Assembly (NCBI GenBank): GCA_020852705.1
Contig: JADZAP010000024.1
Coordinates: forward strand, 1-63,999
Source of the DNA: Ignavibacteria bacterium
GTDB lineage: Bacteria > Bacteroidota > Ignavibacteria > Tepidaquicellales > OLB5
Direction: 5' to 3'
Length of the DNA stretch: 63,999 nt
Shown here: in pieces, positions 35,991 through 46,186 of the stretch
Numbering within the stretch: position 1 is the stretch's first letter
How the letters are laid out: every line of letters starts with the position of its first letter
Position numbers and translations under genes: made by a program
Notes under the pieces: model-generated
Database searches by the model: none
Told to the model about the DNA's origin: nothing
The model's input: the letters and a program-made list of their open reading frames with translations, nothing else

Positions 35991-37013
35991 TTAATTCAGC
36001 AGCGTAACATAAAGATTAGTACTTACAGCCTGAGTTGAATTAGCTGATTGTCCCTGTGCCGAGAGCTTAAGCTCAAGCTTAAGGTTTGTCATAGTTTCTT
36101 TGTTTTGAATACAACCGCGTGTAAGATTAAGAGAAATTTTCCCGCTGCCAGAGGTTTCAGCGTTTTCAACTTTCACTTTCATTCCGTTTTCGTTTACTTC
36201 CTTGTTTTTAAATTCAACAACTAAGGCAGCTTCTATATTGGCAATCTGCTGAGAGTTTTTATCTTCAACTGATTTCATTGTATATTTAGCATTGTTAACA
36301 ACTTCAAAAAACAGAACTGAAGTATTAAATGCCTTTACCCAGCTTGAATCAATTGCAACCGGACCCTGCGGGCAGACCTGATATTCCTGCTGTAGAATTT
36401 CTTTGATAGATTCCTCTCCAAATGACCGTTTAATTTCTTCTTTATCTTTTTCTTTTAAAGTATCACCAAGAGCTTTAAAAAGGTGTTCATAAATTTTTTC
36501 CATACCATAAACATCGGTAATTTCTCCATAGGCGCTTACACGTGTGAAAAACGGATTTGCAATAACTGCATTATACTGAATGAAAGCAGGGTTTTGTTTA
36601 ACACTGTCATTTACATTTGAATTATATTTTACGGACTGCTCACCCATTGTGGAAGTAATATTGATAGAATCAAATGTGATTTTATAAGTTATGATACCCG
36701 AGGCATCAACATTATCAACTTCTTTTTGGTAGTAATAATTAATTTCATTATCCTGTTTTACTTCTTTATTTTCAGTTGCAGGAGATTTTTCCATGTTACT
36801 GGTTTTAGCAACCATTTTATAAAAGAATTTATCGCCTTTTTTAACAACGTATTTAAGCTGTACAACCTGTTTGCCTGTAACGCTGTCTTTTTTTACAAAT
36901 TCAGAATTAGTTTTGTTATCCCCTGTTTTATTATCATCTTTTTTATCACCGCATCCGTAAACGTAAACTAATAAGAGTGCAAGAATTGAGTTCAGGATAA
37001 AATATTTTCGCAT
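35991..37013 (-). CDS. Lipoprotein, DUF6263-like
   Basis: 340 residues. Signal with lipobox (ILALLLVYVYGCGDKKDDNK, Cys at 21), a Lys/Asp/Asn linker, then a beta-rich domain that begins QLKYVVKKGDKFFYKMVAKT and later SSWVKAFNTSVLF. The layout resembles DUF6263 lipoproteins of Bacteroidota, whose function is unknown. It should be anchored on the periplasmic side of a membrane. Confidence 0.7.
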   Translation of the reverse strand: MRKYFILNSILALLLVYVYGCGDKKDDNKTGDNKTNSEFVKKDSVTGKQVVQLKYVVKKGDKFFYKMVAKTSNMEKSPATENKEVKQDNEINYYYQKEVDNVDASGIITYKITFDSINITSTMGEQSVKYNSNVNDSVKQNPAFIQYNAVIANPFFTRVSAYGEITDVYGMEKIYEHLFKALGDTLKEKDKEEIKRSFGEESIKEILQQEYQVCPQGPVAIDSSWVKAFNTSVLFFEVVNNAKYTMKSVEDKNSQQIANIEAALVVEFKNKEVNENGMKVKVENAETSGSGKISLNLTRGCIQNKETMTNLKLELKLSAQGQSANSTQAVSTNLYVTLLN

Positions 37014-37390
37014 TACAGCCCTTTCTGAATAATTAACTGCATTAATATATAGCAGTTAGTGCATTTAAAATTTTATTTAATCTGCAAATATACCCAAAAT
37101 ATGATGTAAGTTCAATTAATTTTAAAGAGGTTAAGGCAAGGTGTATTTAATAAACAAAACTTGGTATTAAGAAACTGAATAAGTTTATTGAAATTGAAAT
37201 TATTGTTTACTATTATAAATTTGATTTTTAAATTATTAAAACACCAGAAAAGCCAATAAAACTAACGTAATTTTCAATTTCTAATGTATTTTTAAAATCA
37301 ATATTTTTAATTAAAGAACATACAAAATTGCAGGTCTTTTTTTATTTCTATTATTGTAAACTCATATACTTGGAAAATTTTTAAACAAAG
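37014..37390. other. AT-rich gap between divergent genes
   Basis: Nothing is recognised here beyond sequence upstream of the lipoprotein. The only clear element in the gap is the ccoI promoter that follows it. Confidence 0.5.
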
Positions 37391-37434
37391 ATGACAAATA
37401 TCATATTATAATATGATTTATAATCCTAATTTTG
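37391..37434 (+). promoter_or_regulatory. Crp/Fnr-type site and promoter for the cbb3 locus
   Basis: The dyad ATGACAAATATCAT (37391-37404) is followed by TAATTTTG (37427-37434). The distance from dyad centre to the first T is 29.5 nt, as at the small RNA promoter. If the start point is ~5 nt past the element, the dyad sits near -41.5, the class II activator position. This would place the first base just before ATG 37444. Confidence 0.7.
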
Positions 37435-37443
37435 TGGCAAAAT

Positions 37444-39882
37444 ATGCAGATTTCTGATATAAATCTAAGGGAAAGGACATTGTGCTATCACTGCGGTGAG
37501 TTATGTACAAGTGAAGATATTAAAATTGGTGAAAAAAAATTTTGCTGTACCGGCTGCAAAACGGTTTATGAAATATTGCATGAAAACAATTTATGCAAAT
37601 ACTATGACCTTGAAGAAGCCCCGGGAATTTCACAAAAGAAACTTGCAAGTGCTGCAGGCACAAGGTACTCCTATCTTGATGACCCTAAAGTAATTTCACA
37701 GCTTATAAGCTTTAATGATGGCAAAATAACAGTAGTAAATTTTGCTATACCGGCAATACATTGCTCAAGCTGTATTTGGCTTTTAGAAAAGCTGTATAAG
37801 CTGCATGAAGGGATTATTCAAAGTGAAATTAATTTTGTTCAGAAGACCTTAAACATAAAATATAACCCTCAAAAAATAACTTTAAGAAAAATAGTTGAGT
37901 TATTAGCTTCAATAGGATATGAACCTCAAATAAGTTTTGATGATATAGAAAATAAAGTAAAGTACCAATCAAATAAATCACTTTATTATAAAATTGGCGT
38001 TGCAGCATTTTGTTTTGGCAACATTATGTTATTAAGCTTTCCTGAGTATCTTGCACCAATAGGTACACTTGAGCACTCATACAAGCAGCTATTTGGATTA
38101 CTGAATTTAATTCTTGCGGCACCGGTTTTGTTTTATTCAGCAAGCAGTTATTTTAAATCGGCATGGAGCGGGTTAAAACAAAAAAGTATAAATATTGATT
38201 TCCCCATAGTGCTTGGCCTTGCAGTATTATTCATCAGAAGTTTTTATGAAATAACAACAAATAGCGGAGCCGGCTTTTTAGATTCAATGACGGGGCTTAT
38301 ATTTTTTCTGCTATTGGGAAAGTTGTTCCAAGGGAAGACGTATGATGCACTTAACTTTGAAAGAAATTACAAGTCATATTTTCCGGTTTCAGTAACAGTA
38401 AAAAAAGATAGTGAAGAAAACAGCATACCTGTAACAAATTTAGTTACAGGAGAGAGAATAATTATAAGAAATAACGAACTGATTCCTGCAGATGCAATTT
38501 TATTCAACGGAAACGGCAATATAGACTACAGCTTTGTAACAGGCGAGGCATTGCCTGTACCAAAAGTACAGGGCGAAATTATTTATGCCGGAGGCAGACA
38601 AATTGGCAGTGCAATTGAACTTGAAGTTATAAGAACAGTATCGCAAAGCTATTTAACTAAACTATGGAACAAAGATACATTTACAAAGAGCAATGAAGAT
38701 AAGTTTAACTCAATTGTAAATGTTGTAGGTAAATACTTTACAATTATAATTCTATTTATAGCAGTTTTGGCATTTGTTTATTGGTATGCCGAAAGTGTAA
38801 GAACCGCTATAAATGCATTTACAGCGGTGTTAATAGTTGCCTGCCCTTGCGGAATTGCCTTAACTAATCCGTTTGCACTTGGCAATGCCCTCAGGATATT
38901 GGGCAGAAATAAATTTTATGCAAAAAACGCATCGGTGGTTGAAAGAATTTCTAAAATTGATACAATTGTATTTGATAAAACCGGGACAATTACACAAACC
39001 GGTGATGCTGATATTAAATTTAACGGAACGGTTTTAAACAGCAACGAACAAAAACTTGTTAAATCACTTGTTAGAAACAGTACTCACCCTTTAAGCAGCA
39101 GGATTTATGAAGCAATTGAGGGAAATGAACTTGCTGATATAACATATTTTAATGAACTTTCGGGTAAGGGAATTGAGGCAGAAATTGAAGGAAACCGTAT
39201 AAAACTTGGCAGTGCCGGTTTTGTTTCAGATATTCCGGAAACAAATTTGGCAAATGATGTAAATTTTACAAAGCCAGATTCAAGAATTTTTCTATCTATT
39301 AATAATACAATCAAAGGATTTTTTTCAATAAATAATATTTACCGAACAGGATTAGAAAATATAACATCATCACTTAAAAATGATTTTGATATGATTGTAC
39401 TAAGCGGAGATAATGATGGTGAAAGGGAAAATCTGACAAAATACTTTGGATTGGAAGGCAGGGTAAAATTTAATCAGAAACCAGAAGACAAACTGGAATT
39501 TATAGAGGAACTTCAGGTACAAGGTCATAAGGTTATGATGATAGGGGACGGGCTAAACGATTCAGGTGCGTTAAAGCAAAGTGATGTTGGAGTAGCAATA
39601 AGCGAAGATATAACAAATTTTTCTCCGGCATGTGATGCAATATTTGATGCGGGAAACTTCAGCAAATTAAATACAATAATTTCTTTTACAAAAAGTACTA
39701 AAATGGTAATAATTTTAAGTTTTTGTATTTCTATATTATATAATCTGCTTGGGGTTTCGCTTGCCTTTAGCACAGAAATTTCACCGCTGCTTGCAGCGAT
39801 ATTAATGCCTGCAAGCAGTATAACGGTAGTATTATTTACAGTTCTATCCACAAATATTATTTCAAGAAAGAAAGGTTTATAA
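37444..39882 (+). CDS. ccoI: Copper-transporting P-type ATPase for cbb3 assembly
   Basis: About 812 residues. Cys-rich N-terminal zinc-finger-like region (CYHCGELCTSEDIK, KKFCCTGCKTVYEIL) typical of FixI/CcoI, a heavy-metal-binding domain with HCSSCIWLLEKL, then the P1B ATPase core: VACPCGIAL (metal site CPC), DKTGTITQTGDAD (phosphorylated Asp), NSTHPLSSR and MIGDGLNDSGAL. It moves copper for the haem-copper centre. The open frame begins at TTG 37432, but that codon lies inside the promoter element, so ATG 37444 is chosen. First gene of the oxidase operon. Confidence 0.93.
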   Translation: MQISDINLRERTLCYHCGELCTSEDIKIGEKKFCCTGCKTVYEILHENNLCKYYDLEEAPGISQKKLASAAGTRYSYLDDPKVISQLISFNDGKITVVNFAIPAIHCSSCIWLLEKLYKLHEGIIQSEINFVQKTLNIKYNPQKITLRKIVELLASIGYEPQISFDDIENKVKYQSNKSLYYKIGVAAFCFGNIMLLSFPEYLAPIGTLEHSYKQLFGLLNLILAAPVLFYSASSYFKSAWSGLKQKSINIDFPIVLGLAVLFIRSFYEITTNSGAGFLDSMTGLIFFLLLGKLFQGKTYDALNFERNYKSYFPVSVTVKKDSEENSIPVTNLVTGERIIIRNNELIPADAILFNGNGNIDYSFVTGEALPVPKVQGEIIYAGGRQIGSAIELEVIRTVSQSYLTKLWNKDTFTKSNEDKFNSIVNVVGKYFTIIILFIAVLAFVYWYAESVRTAINAFTAVLIVACPCGIALTNPFALGNALRILGRNKFYAKNASVVERISKIDTIVFDKTGTITQTGDADIKFNGTVLNSNEQKLVKSLVRNSTHPLSSRIYEAIEGNELADITYFNELSGKGIEAEIEGNRIKLGSAGFVSDIPETNLANDVNFTKPDSRIFLSINNTIKGFFSINNIYRTGLENITSSLKNDFDMIVLSGDNDGERENLTKYFGLEGRVKFNQKPEDKLEFIEELQVQGHKVMMIGDGLNDSGALKQSDVGVAISEDITNFSPACDAIFDAGNFSKLNTIISFTKSTKMVIILSFCISILYNLLGVSLAFSTEISPLLAAILMPASSITVVLFTVLSTNIISRKKGL

Positions 39883-39890
39883 ATTAAAAT

Positions 39891-40067
39891 ATGAGTGTAA
39901 TTGCAATACTTATATTTTTCAGCGTATTGGTTGCGGCAGCATTTCTTGCTGCATTTATTTGGGCAGTAAAAAGCGGTCAGTATGAAGACCGTTACACTCC
40001 AAGTGTTAGAATATTATTTGATGATGATGCAGAAGGTATAAATAAAAACACAGAAAAAAAGGATTAA
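39891..40067 (+). CDS. ccoS: cbb3 oxidase assembly protein CcoS
   Basis: 58 residues: one helix (SVIAILIFFSVLVAAAFLAA) and the CcoS signature GQYEDRYTPSVRILFDDD. It is needed for haem and copper insertion in CcoN. It starts 8 nt after ccoI, the usual order. Confidence 0.92.
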   Translation: MSVIAILIFFSVLVAAAFLAAFIWAVKSGQYEDRYTPSVRILFDDDAEGINKNTEKKD

Positions 40068-40167
40068 AGCACCAAATTAGTATATTAATTATATAAAAAT
40101 TATTTATCAAAATAAAAATATTTACAAACTTAAGGAATTTTAATTTTATAACAGGAGATACCGAAAA

Positions 40168-42306
40168 ATGGAAATGGAAAAGTTCAGTTATGATAACAAA
40201 ATAGTCCGCAATTTTGCATACGCAACAATGTTTTGGGGCATTGTTGGAATGCTTGTTGGATTATTGTTAGCATTTCAGATCTATATCCCGGCATTAAATT
40301 TTGGAATGCCGTATATAACATTTGGCAGAATACGTCCGTTACATACAAACGCAGTGATATTTGCATTTGTAGGAAATGCAATGTTCATGGGAATATATTA
40401 TTCACTTCAAAGATTAACAAAAGCCCGAATGTACAGCGATATTTTGAGCAAGCTGCATTTTTGGGGATGGCAATTAATAATATTAAGTGCAGCAATAACA
40501 TTTCCATTAGGTTACAACACAACAAAAGAATATGCAGAGCTTGAGTGGCCAATTGATATTTTAATTACAATAGTATGGATAATATTTGCCATCAATATGT
40601 TTGGAACATTGGTAAAACGCCGTGAAAAGCATATGTATGTTGCAATATGGTTTTACATATCAACCGTAGTTACAGTTGCTGTGCTGCACATAGTTAATTC
40701 TGTTGAAATACCCGTTACGTTATTTAAAAGTTATCCGGTATATGCAGGCGTTCAGGATGCATTGGTACAATGGTGGTACGGACATAATGCAGTTGCATTT
40801 ATATTAACAACACCTTTTTTAGGGTTAATGTATTACTACCTGCCTAAAGCAGCAGGAAGACCGGTTTATTCATATAAACTTTCAATAGTTCATTTTTGGT
40901 CATTAATATTTTTATATATATGGGCAGGTCCGCACCATTTATTATACACTGCATTGCCTGATTGGGCACAATCACTTGGCACAGTTTTTTCAATCATGTT
41001 ATTTGCACCCTCGTGGGGCGGTATGATAAACGGATTATTAACGCTACGTGGAGCATGGGATAAGGTTAGGGAAGACCCAATTTTAAAATTCATGGTAGTT
41101 GCAGTTACAGCATACGGTATGGCAACATTTGAAGGTCCGATGCTTTCATTTAAAAATGTTAATGCAATTGCACATTACACTGACTGGATTATTGCACACG
41201 TTCATATTGGTGCATTAGGCTGGAACGGATTTTTGACATTTGGTATATTATACTGGCTGATACCCAGAATATACAAAACAAACCTTTATTCAAAAAAACT
41301 TGCTAATCTTCACTTTTGGATAGGCACACTTGGCATAGTATTTTATGCTGTTCCGCTGTATTGGGCAGGAATAACTCAATCATTAATGTGGAAACAATTT
41401 ACTCCGGAAGGAATATTACAATATCCAAACTTTTTAGAGACGGTAACAAATATAATACCTCTGTATGCAATACGCTCAATTGGGGGAACAATGTATTTTA
41501 GCGGAATAATTTTAGCAGCGTATAATCTGGTTAAAACAGTTAAATCCGGCAAACTGGCTGCAGATGAAGCAGCAGAAGCACCCGCAAGAAAAGTTATTGT
41601 AGGAACAATTACAGGAGAAACTAAACACAGATGGCTTGAAAGAAAACCTGCACAATTTGCATTAGCAGCAACAGTTGCAATATTGATTGGAGGAATAATT
41701 GAGTTTGTTCCGACATTTCTGGTTAAATCAAATGTTCCGACAATTTCAAGCGTAAAACCATATAGTCCGTTAGAACTTCAAGGCAGAGATTTGTATATAA
41801 GAGAAGGATGCAACAACTGCCACACACAAATGATAAGACCATTTAGAAGTGAAACTGAAAGATACGGAGAATACTCAAAGGCGGGAGAGTTTGTATATGA
41901 TCATCCGTATCTTTGGGGTTCAAAGAGAACGGGACCTGACCTTCACCGGGAAGGTAAAAAATATCCAAATTCATGGCATTACCTACACATGCAGGACCCG
42001 GGGCAAATTTCACCGGGCTCAATTATGCCTGTATATGATTGGCTTTTGGAAAATGATTTAGATATTACAACAACTGAAGCAAAAATAAATGCACTTCGGT
42101 CAATTGGCGTACCGTATCCGGCAGGATATGAAAAAATTGCTAATGATGATCTGATGAAACAGGCACAGGAAATAACTGCTGACCTGAATAAAAACGGCAT
42201 ACCTGTTACACCGGAAAAAGAAATTGTTGCAATGATAGCATATCTGCAAAGACTTGGTATAGATATTAAAGGCGATAAAACTGCCGATAAAAAGGAGGTA
42301 AAATAA
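40168..42306 (+). CDS. ccoNO: Fused cbb3 oxidase subunits I and II
   Basis: 712 residues. Residues ~1-480 are CcoN: 12 helices with haem and copper histidines in RIRPLHTNAVIFAFVGN, WWYGHNAVAFILT and DWIIAHVHIGALGWNG. A linker and an extra helix lead to CcoO (~530-700) with one haem c site, GCNNCHTQMIRPFRSE. This fusion is usual in Bacteroidota and relatives. The protein reduces oxygen to water with high affinity and pumps protons. A good ribosome binding site (CAGGAG) precedes it. Confidence 0.96.
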   Translation: MEMEKFSYDNKIVRNFAYATMFWGIVGMLVGLLLAFQIYIPALNFGMPYITFGRIRPLHTNAVIFAFVGNAMFMGIYYSLQRLTKARMYSDILSKLHFWGWQLIILSAAITFPLGYNTTKEYAELEWPIDILITIVWIIFAINMFGTLVKRREKHMYVAIWFYISTVVTVAVLHIVNSVEIPVTLFKSYPVYAGVQDALVQWWYGHNAVAFILTTPFLGLMYYYLPKAAGRPVYSYKLSIVHFWSLIFLYIWAGPHHLLYTALPDWAQSLGTVFSIMLFAPSWGGMINGLLTLRGAWDKVREDPILKFMVVAVTAYGMATFEGPMLSFKNVNAIAHYTDWIIAHVHIGALGWNGFLTFGILYWLIPRIYKTNLYSKKLANLHFWIGTLGIVFYAVPLYWAGITQSLMWKQFTPEGILQYPNFLETVTNIIPLYAIRSIGGTMYFSGIILAAYNLVKTVKSGKLAADEAAEAPARKVIVGTITGETKHRWLERKPAQFALAATVAILIGGIIEFVPTFLVKSNVPTISSVKPYSPLELQGRDLYIREGCNNCHTQMIRPFRSETERYGEYSKAGEFVYDHPYLWGSKRTGPDLHREGKKYPNSWHYLHMQDPGQISPGSIMPVYDWLLENDLDITTTEAKINALRSIGVPYPAGYEKIANDDLMKQAQEITADLNKNGIPVTPEKEIVAMIAYLQRLGIDIKGDKTADKKEVK

Positions 42307-42307
42307 A

Positions 42308-42514
42308 ATGTATAAACAGATACTTCAAAATATTTCTGGTATAGAAATATTCCCGGTAATATCATTAATTATATTTTTTACTTTCTTTATTGCTGTAATA
42401 ATATGGAGCTTTACAAGAAATAAAAAATATATAAGTAAAATGGAAAATATTCCGCTTGAAACAGAAAATGAAAATGAGAATATGCAAAAAATATACACCG
42501 GAGGTGTAGAATGA
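42308..42514 (+). CDS. ccoQ: CcoQ-like small subunit
   Basis: 68 residues, one helix (FPVISLIIFFTFFIAVIIW) and a charged C-terminal tail. Position between ccoNO and ccoP, the size and the plan fit CcoQ, which steadies the oxidase. The ribosome binding site (AAGGAGG) lies within the end of ccoNO. Its stop overlaps ccoP (ATGA). Confidence 0.85.
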   Translation: MYKQILQNISGIEIFPVISLIIFFTFFIAVIIWSFTRNKKYISKMENIPLETENENENMQKIYTGGVE

Positions 42515-43455
42515 AAAACTTATGTAAGTTATTATTACCCGTAATTGCGCTGATGATGTTGAATATTCATTTATTTTCAGAGGAAACTAAAGGAGGTGCA
42601 GGTGATACGGCAGGATTTTCAATGTTTGCAGGCATACTGGTATTTTTGCTTATTGCAATAATGTTCATTATTTTTTTCAAATTATCCTCACCAAAATACA
42701 TTTATACCGGTGAAAAAGTAAAAGGTAAACTATCATTTTTTTCAAAAATATCTGCTGTAATAAACAGAGGTGTACCTGTTGAGAGGGAAAGTGATATAAT
42801 GATTGGACATGAATATGACGGGATAAAAGAACTTAATAATACCATACCGCCATGGTTTAACTTTATTTTCTACGGTACAATATTACTTGCAATTGTGTAT
42901 ATGATAGATTATCATGTACTGGGTTCAGGAAGTGTTATGTTAGATGAATATTTGAGTGAGATGAAAACAGCAAACGATAAACGTGAAGAATTAATAAGAA
43001 CAGGTGCATTAATAAATCCGGATAATGTTACATTATCAACAGATGCAGCTGACCTTGAAAAGGGTAAACAAATATATACAACAAACTGCACACCCTGCCA
43101 CGGGCCTGATGGAGGCGGAACTGTAGGACCAAACCTGACAGACCAGAACTGGATTCACGGCGGCGGGATAAAAAATGTATTTATAACAGTAACAAATGGT
43201 GTGCCTGCCAAAGGAATGATAGCATGGAAAACATTACTTACACCAAAACAGATTCAGCAGGTAAGCAGTTATGTATTAAGTCTGCAGGGTACAAAACCAG
43301 CAAACGGAAAACCTCCAGAGGGTGAAATATGGGCAGATACAGTTAAAACATCAGGTAAAGACTCCGTAAAAATTACTGATAGCAGCAAAGTTAAAACTGA
43401 TACATTAAAACAAAAAAACAACAGCAGTAAAATTAAGAAAGATTCAATTAAGTAA
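42511..43455 (+). CDS. ccoP: cbb3 oxidase subunit III, mono-haem form
   Basis: 314 residues: a signal-like N-terminus, a helix (AGILVFLLIAIMFIIFF), the conserved NTIPPWFNFIFYGTILLAIV second helix, and one haem c domain with CTPCHGPDGGG and later GMIAWKTLLTP. Classic CcoP has two CxxCH sites; only one is seen here. The last ~45 residues are a Lys/Ser/Asp tail (KTSGKDSVKITDSSKVKTD) not common in the family. It brings electrons from cytochrome c or a quinol complex to CcoO. Confidence 0.93.
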   Translation: MKNLCKLLLPVIALMMLNIHLFSEETKGGAGDTAGFSMFAGILVFLLIAIMFIIFFKLSSPKYIYTGEKVKGKLSFFSKISAVINRGVPVERESDIMIGHEYDGIKELNNTIPPWFNFIFYGTILLAIVYMIDYHVLGSGSVMLDEYLSEMKTANDKREELIRTGALINPDNVTLSTDAADLEKGKQIYTTNCTPCHGPDGGGTVGPNLTDQNWIHGGGIKNVFITVTNGVPAKGMIAWKTLLTPKQIQQVSSYVLSLQGTKPANGKPPEGEIWADTVKTSGKDSVKITDSSKVKTDTLKQKNNSSKIKKDSIK

Positions 43456-43530
43456 TTTTGTTAAAATGAAATTCAGTTTGAATTTCATTTTTATCACAAC
43501 ACTGCACAGCCAATAGGCAATAATTAAAAG

Positions 43531-44943
43531 ATGGATAAAGCAAGTTCAGTTAATATATCAGATATAAACCCATTTAACGAGAGTTTGGGAATTGTTAGAG
43601 ATGACGGTAAACGCAGGTTTATATATCCTAAAAAACCAAACGGCAGATATTACAATGCCCGCACAATTTTCAGCATAGTGCTGCTTGTATTTTTATTTGG
43701 CATGCCGCTTATTAAGCTAAATGGTCATCCGTTTATGATGCTGAATATAATAGACAGAAAATTCATTCTTTTTGGTGCAGTATTTGGAACGTATGATTTT
43801 TTTATTCTGGCAACGGGATTTTTAACGTTTGTGGTTTCTATAATTTTATTTACGGCAGTATTTGGAAGAGTTTTTTGCGGATGGGCATGTCCACAGACGA
43901 TATTTTTGGAAATGGTATTCAGAAAAATTGAATTTTTGATTGAAGGAGATTATTTTAGGCAGAAAAATTTTAATAAATCACCCTGGGGAGCAACTAAGAT
44001 ATTTAAGAAGCTATTAAAATGGTCAATTTTTATGGCTATTTCAGTGCTTATTTCTAATACTTTTTTGGCATGGATAATTGGTTTTGATGAAGTTGTTAAG
44101 ATTATTTCAGAACCAATTTCAATGCACACAGGTGAGTTTATTGCAATGCTTACATTTACAGGTGTATTTTATTTTATCTTTGCATATTTCAGGGAGTATG
44201 CCTGCATTTATGTTTGTCCTTACGGGAGACTACAGGGTGTGCTTTTAGATAAATCATCAACCGTTATTGCTTATGATTACATCAGGGGAGAGCCAAGAGG
44301 TAAACTAAGAAAATCAACTGAAAGAACCGAAGGTGATTGTATAGACTGCAAAGAGTGCGTAGCAGTTTGCCCCACAGGAATTGATATAAGAAACGGAACA
44401 CAGCTTGAGTGCGTTAACTGCACTGCCTGCATAGATGCCTGTGATAACGTAATGGATAAGATATCAAAACCCAGAGGGTTGATAAGATTTGCATCTGAAA
44501 ACAATATAGTAAATAAAACAAAATTTAAGATTACTGCAAAGATTATTGCATATTCTGGTATATTAATAATAATGTTAGGAATTTTAACTTACCTGCTTGC
44601 TGCAAGAAAACCAATTGATATAACAATTTTAAGGGCACCGGGTATGCTTTTTCAGGAGCAGCCGGATAATAAGATTAGCAATTTATATACCATGAAACTT
44701 ACCAATAAAACATTTGATGAGGTACCAATAACACTTAAGGTTGAAAACCGGGATGGTGAGCTTAAAGTAGCCGGTAATGATATTAATATGAAATCAAATG
44801 ATGTAACAGAAACAAAATTTCTGGTTATACTAAACAGAAATGACCTAAAAACTATGAATGTACCATTGGAAATAGGTATATATAAAAACGGAGAAAAAAT
44901 TGAATCAAAAAAAATTAATTTTTTGGGACCTGCACCGCAGTAA
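43531..44943 (+). CDS. ccoG: cbb3 oxidase accessory iron-sulfur protein CcoG
   Basis: 470 residues. About five helices, the conserved FCGWACPQTIFLEMVFRKIE, then two 4Fe-4S clusters (CIDCKECVAVCP and CVNCTACIDACD) and a C-terminal Ig-like domain of the FixG type. CcoG reduces Cu(II) for oxidase assembly. It follows ccoP by 75 nt and lies on the same strand. Confidence 0.94.
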   Translation: MDKASSVNISDINPFNESLGIVRDDGKRRFIYPKKPNGRYYNARTIFSIVLLVFLFGMPLIKLNGHPFMMLNIIDRKFILFGAVFGTYDFFILATGFLTFVVSIILFTAVFGRVFCGWACPQTIFLEMVFRKIEFLIEGDYFRQKNFNKSPWGATKIFKKLLKWSIFMAISVLISNTFLAWIIGFDEVVKIISEPISMHTGEFIAMLTFTGVFYFIFAYFREYACIYVCPYGRLQGVLLDKSSTVIAYDYIRGEPRGKLRKSTERTEGDCIDCKECVAVCPTGIDIRNGTQLECVNCTACIDACDNVMDKISKPRGLIRFASENNIVNKTKFKITAKIIAYSGILIIMLGILTYLLAARKPIDITILRAPGMLFQEQPDNKISNLYTMKLTNKTFDEVPITLKVENRDGELKVAGNDINMKSNDVTETKFLVILNRNDLKTMNVPLEIGIYKNGEKIESKKINFLGPAPQ

Positions 44944-44973
44944 TTGCAAAATGCAGAAGAAAGGATTTAATTT

Positions 44974-45405
44974 ATGAGCTGGGGCAAGGGAATATTATTA
45001 GCATTAATGCTATTTTTTACCGGAATTTGTATAATGGTTTATAAAACCATGACAAAGAATATTGATCTGGTAACAAACAATTACTACGAACATGAACTTA
45101 AATATCAGGATCAGATAAACAGGATAAATAATACAAATGGTTTAAAGGAAAAATTAAAGATAGAGACCGCAGGAAACAGTGTTATAATCACTTATCCAAA
45201 ATTAAACAAAGAAATAAAAGGAGAAATTAATTTTTACAAACCAAATGATGCTAAAAGTGATTTCAAAATGAAAGTTGAACCCGGCAATGAAAATGTACAG
45301 ATTATCAGTTCAGAAAAAATAAATAAAGGTTTATGGAGGGTTAAAATAAACTGGGAATCTGACGGTATGGAATTTTTTAGTGATGAAAAAGTAATTATAC
45401 AATAA
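44974..45405 (+). CDS. ccoH: FixH/CcoH family protein
   Basis: 143 residues with one N-terminal helix (GILLALMLFFTGICIMVYK), followed by LVTNNYYEHELKYQDQINRI and a beta-rich domain. The NYYE-LKYQ-QI pattern after the helix is the FixH hallmark. Needed for oxidase stability and assembly. Thirty nt after ccoG. Confidence 0.9.
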   Translation: MSWGKGILLALMLFFTGICIMVYKTMTKNIDLVTNNYYEHELKYQDQINRINNTNGLKEKLKIETAGNSVIITYPKLNKEIKGEINFYKPNDAKSDFKMKVEPGNENVQIISSEKINKGLWRVKINWESDGMEFFSDEKVIIQ

Positions 45406-45410
45406 AAGAA

Positions 45411-46103
45411 ATGGAGTTATTAACAGGTTTTCTGATTGGAATATTAGGAAGTTTTCACTGCATTGGTATGTGCGGACCAATAGCTTTATCACTTCCAAAA
45501 AGCAGAAACCTTTTAGCTGCGAGATTATTTTATAATCTGGGCAGAATTGCAACATATTCAATGCTGGGCTTATTGTTTGGGCTGCTTGGAGAAAGACTTG
45601 AAATGTTTGGTCTTCAAAGGGCAATTTCAATTTCACTCGGGATAATAATAATAATTACTGTAATAACACCATCATCATACAGAATAAAACTTGCACAAAA
45701 ATCAGGTTTTTATACCGGAATAAACCTGCTAAAAACATATTTTGCACGTTTGTTTAAAATGCATTCGTATAAATCAATGTTTGCAATTGGATTGCTTAAC
45801 GGACTTTTACCCTGCGGGTTGGTTTATGTTGGCATAACAGGCGCAATAGCAGTTGGAAGTCAGTTAAACGGAATGTTATTTATGGCAATGTTTGGATTAG
45901 GCACATTACCGGTAATGTATGGAGTATCAATAGCGGGCAGTGTAATAAACATGAACATACGCCGCAGACTAAACAAACTGCTGCCTGCATTCACATTAAT
46001 TTTAGCTGCAGTGTTTATACTTCGCGGACTTAATTTAGGTATCCCCTACCTAAGCCCAAAGCTGGAGAGCAAAACCAAAACCGAAGAAATAATCTGTCAA
46101 TAA
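45411..46103 (+). CDS. SafE/DsbD-like membrane protein of the cbb3 locus
   Basis: 230 residues with six helices. The repeated signature GSFHCIGMCGPIALSLP in the first half and NGLLPCGLVYVGITGAIAVG in the second marks the SafE/TauE-DsbD_2 group. Both halves keep Cys (HCIGMC and PCG), suggesting thiol or copper transport across the inner membrane for oxidase assembly. It starts 5 nt after ccoH and ends the operon. Confidence 0.85.
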   Translation: MELLTGFLIGILGSFHCIGMCGPIALSLPKSRNLLAARLFYNLGRIATYSMLGLLFGLLGERLEMFGLQRAISISLGIIIIITVITPSSYRIKLAQKSGFYTGINLLKTYFARLFKMHSYKSMFAIGLLNGLLPCGLVYVGITGAIAVGSQLNGMLFMAMFGLGTLPVMYGVSIAGSVINMNIRRRLNKLLPAFTLILAAVFILRGLNLGIPYLSPKLESKTKTEEIICQ

Positions 46104-46138
46104 AAAAAATTTACCGGGGATAAAAATCATATTTTAAA

Positions 46139-46182
46139 TTGACAATGGTCATATTTTAGTAATAGTGCTTATTGTATCTTTG
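46139..46182 (+). promoter_or_regulatory. Crp/Fnr-type site and promoter for a small RNA
   Basis: The dyad TTGACAATGGTCAT (46139-46152) and TATCTTTG (46175-46182) have the same 29.5-nt spacing as at ccoI. No protein gene follows on this strand before a hairpin, so the promoter seems to serve a short transcript. Confidence 0.65.
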
Positions 46183-46186
46183 TAAT

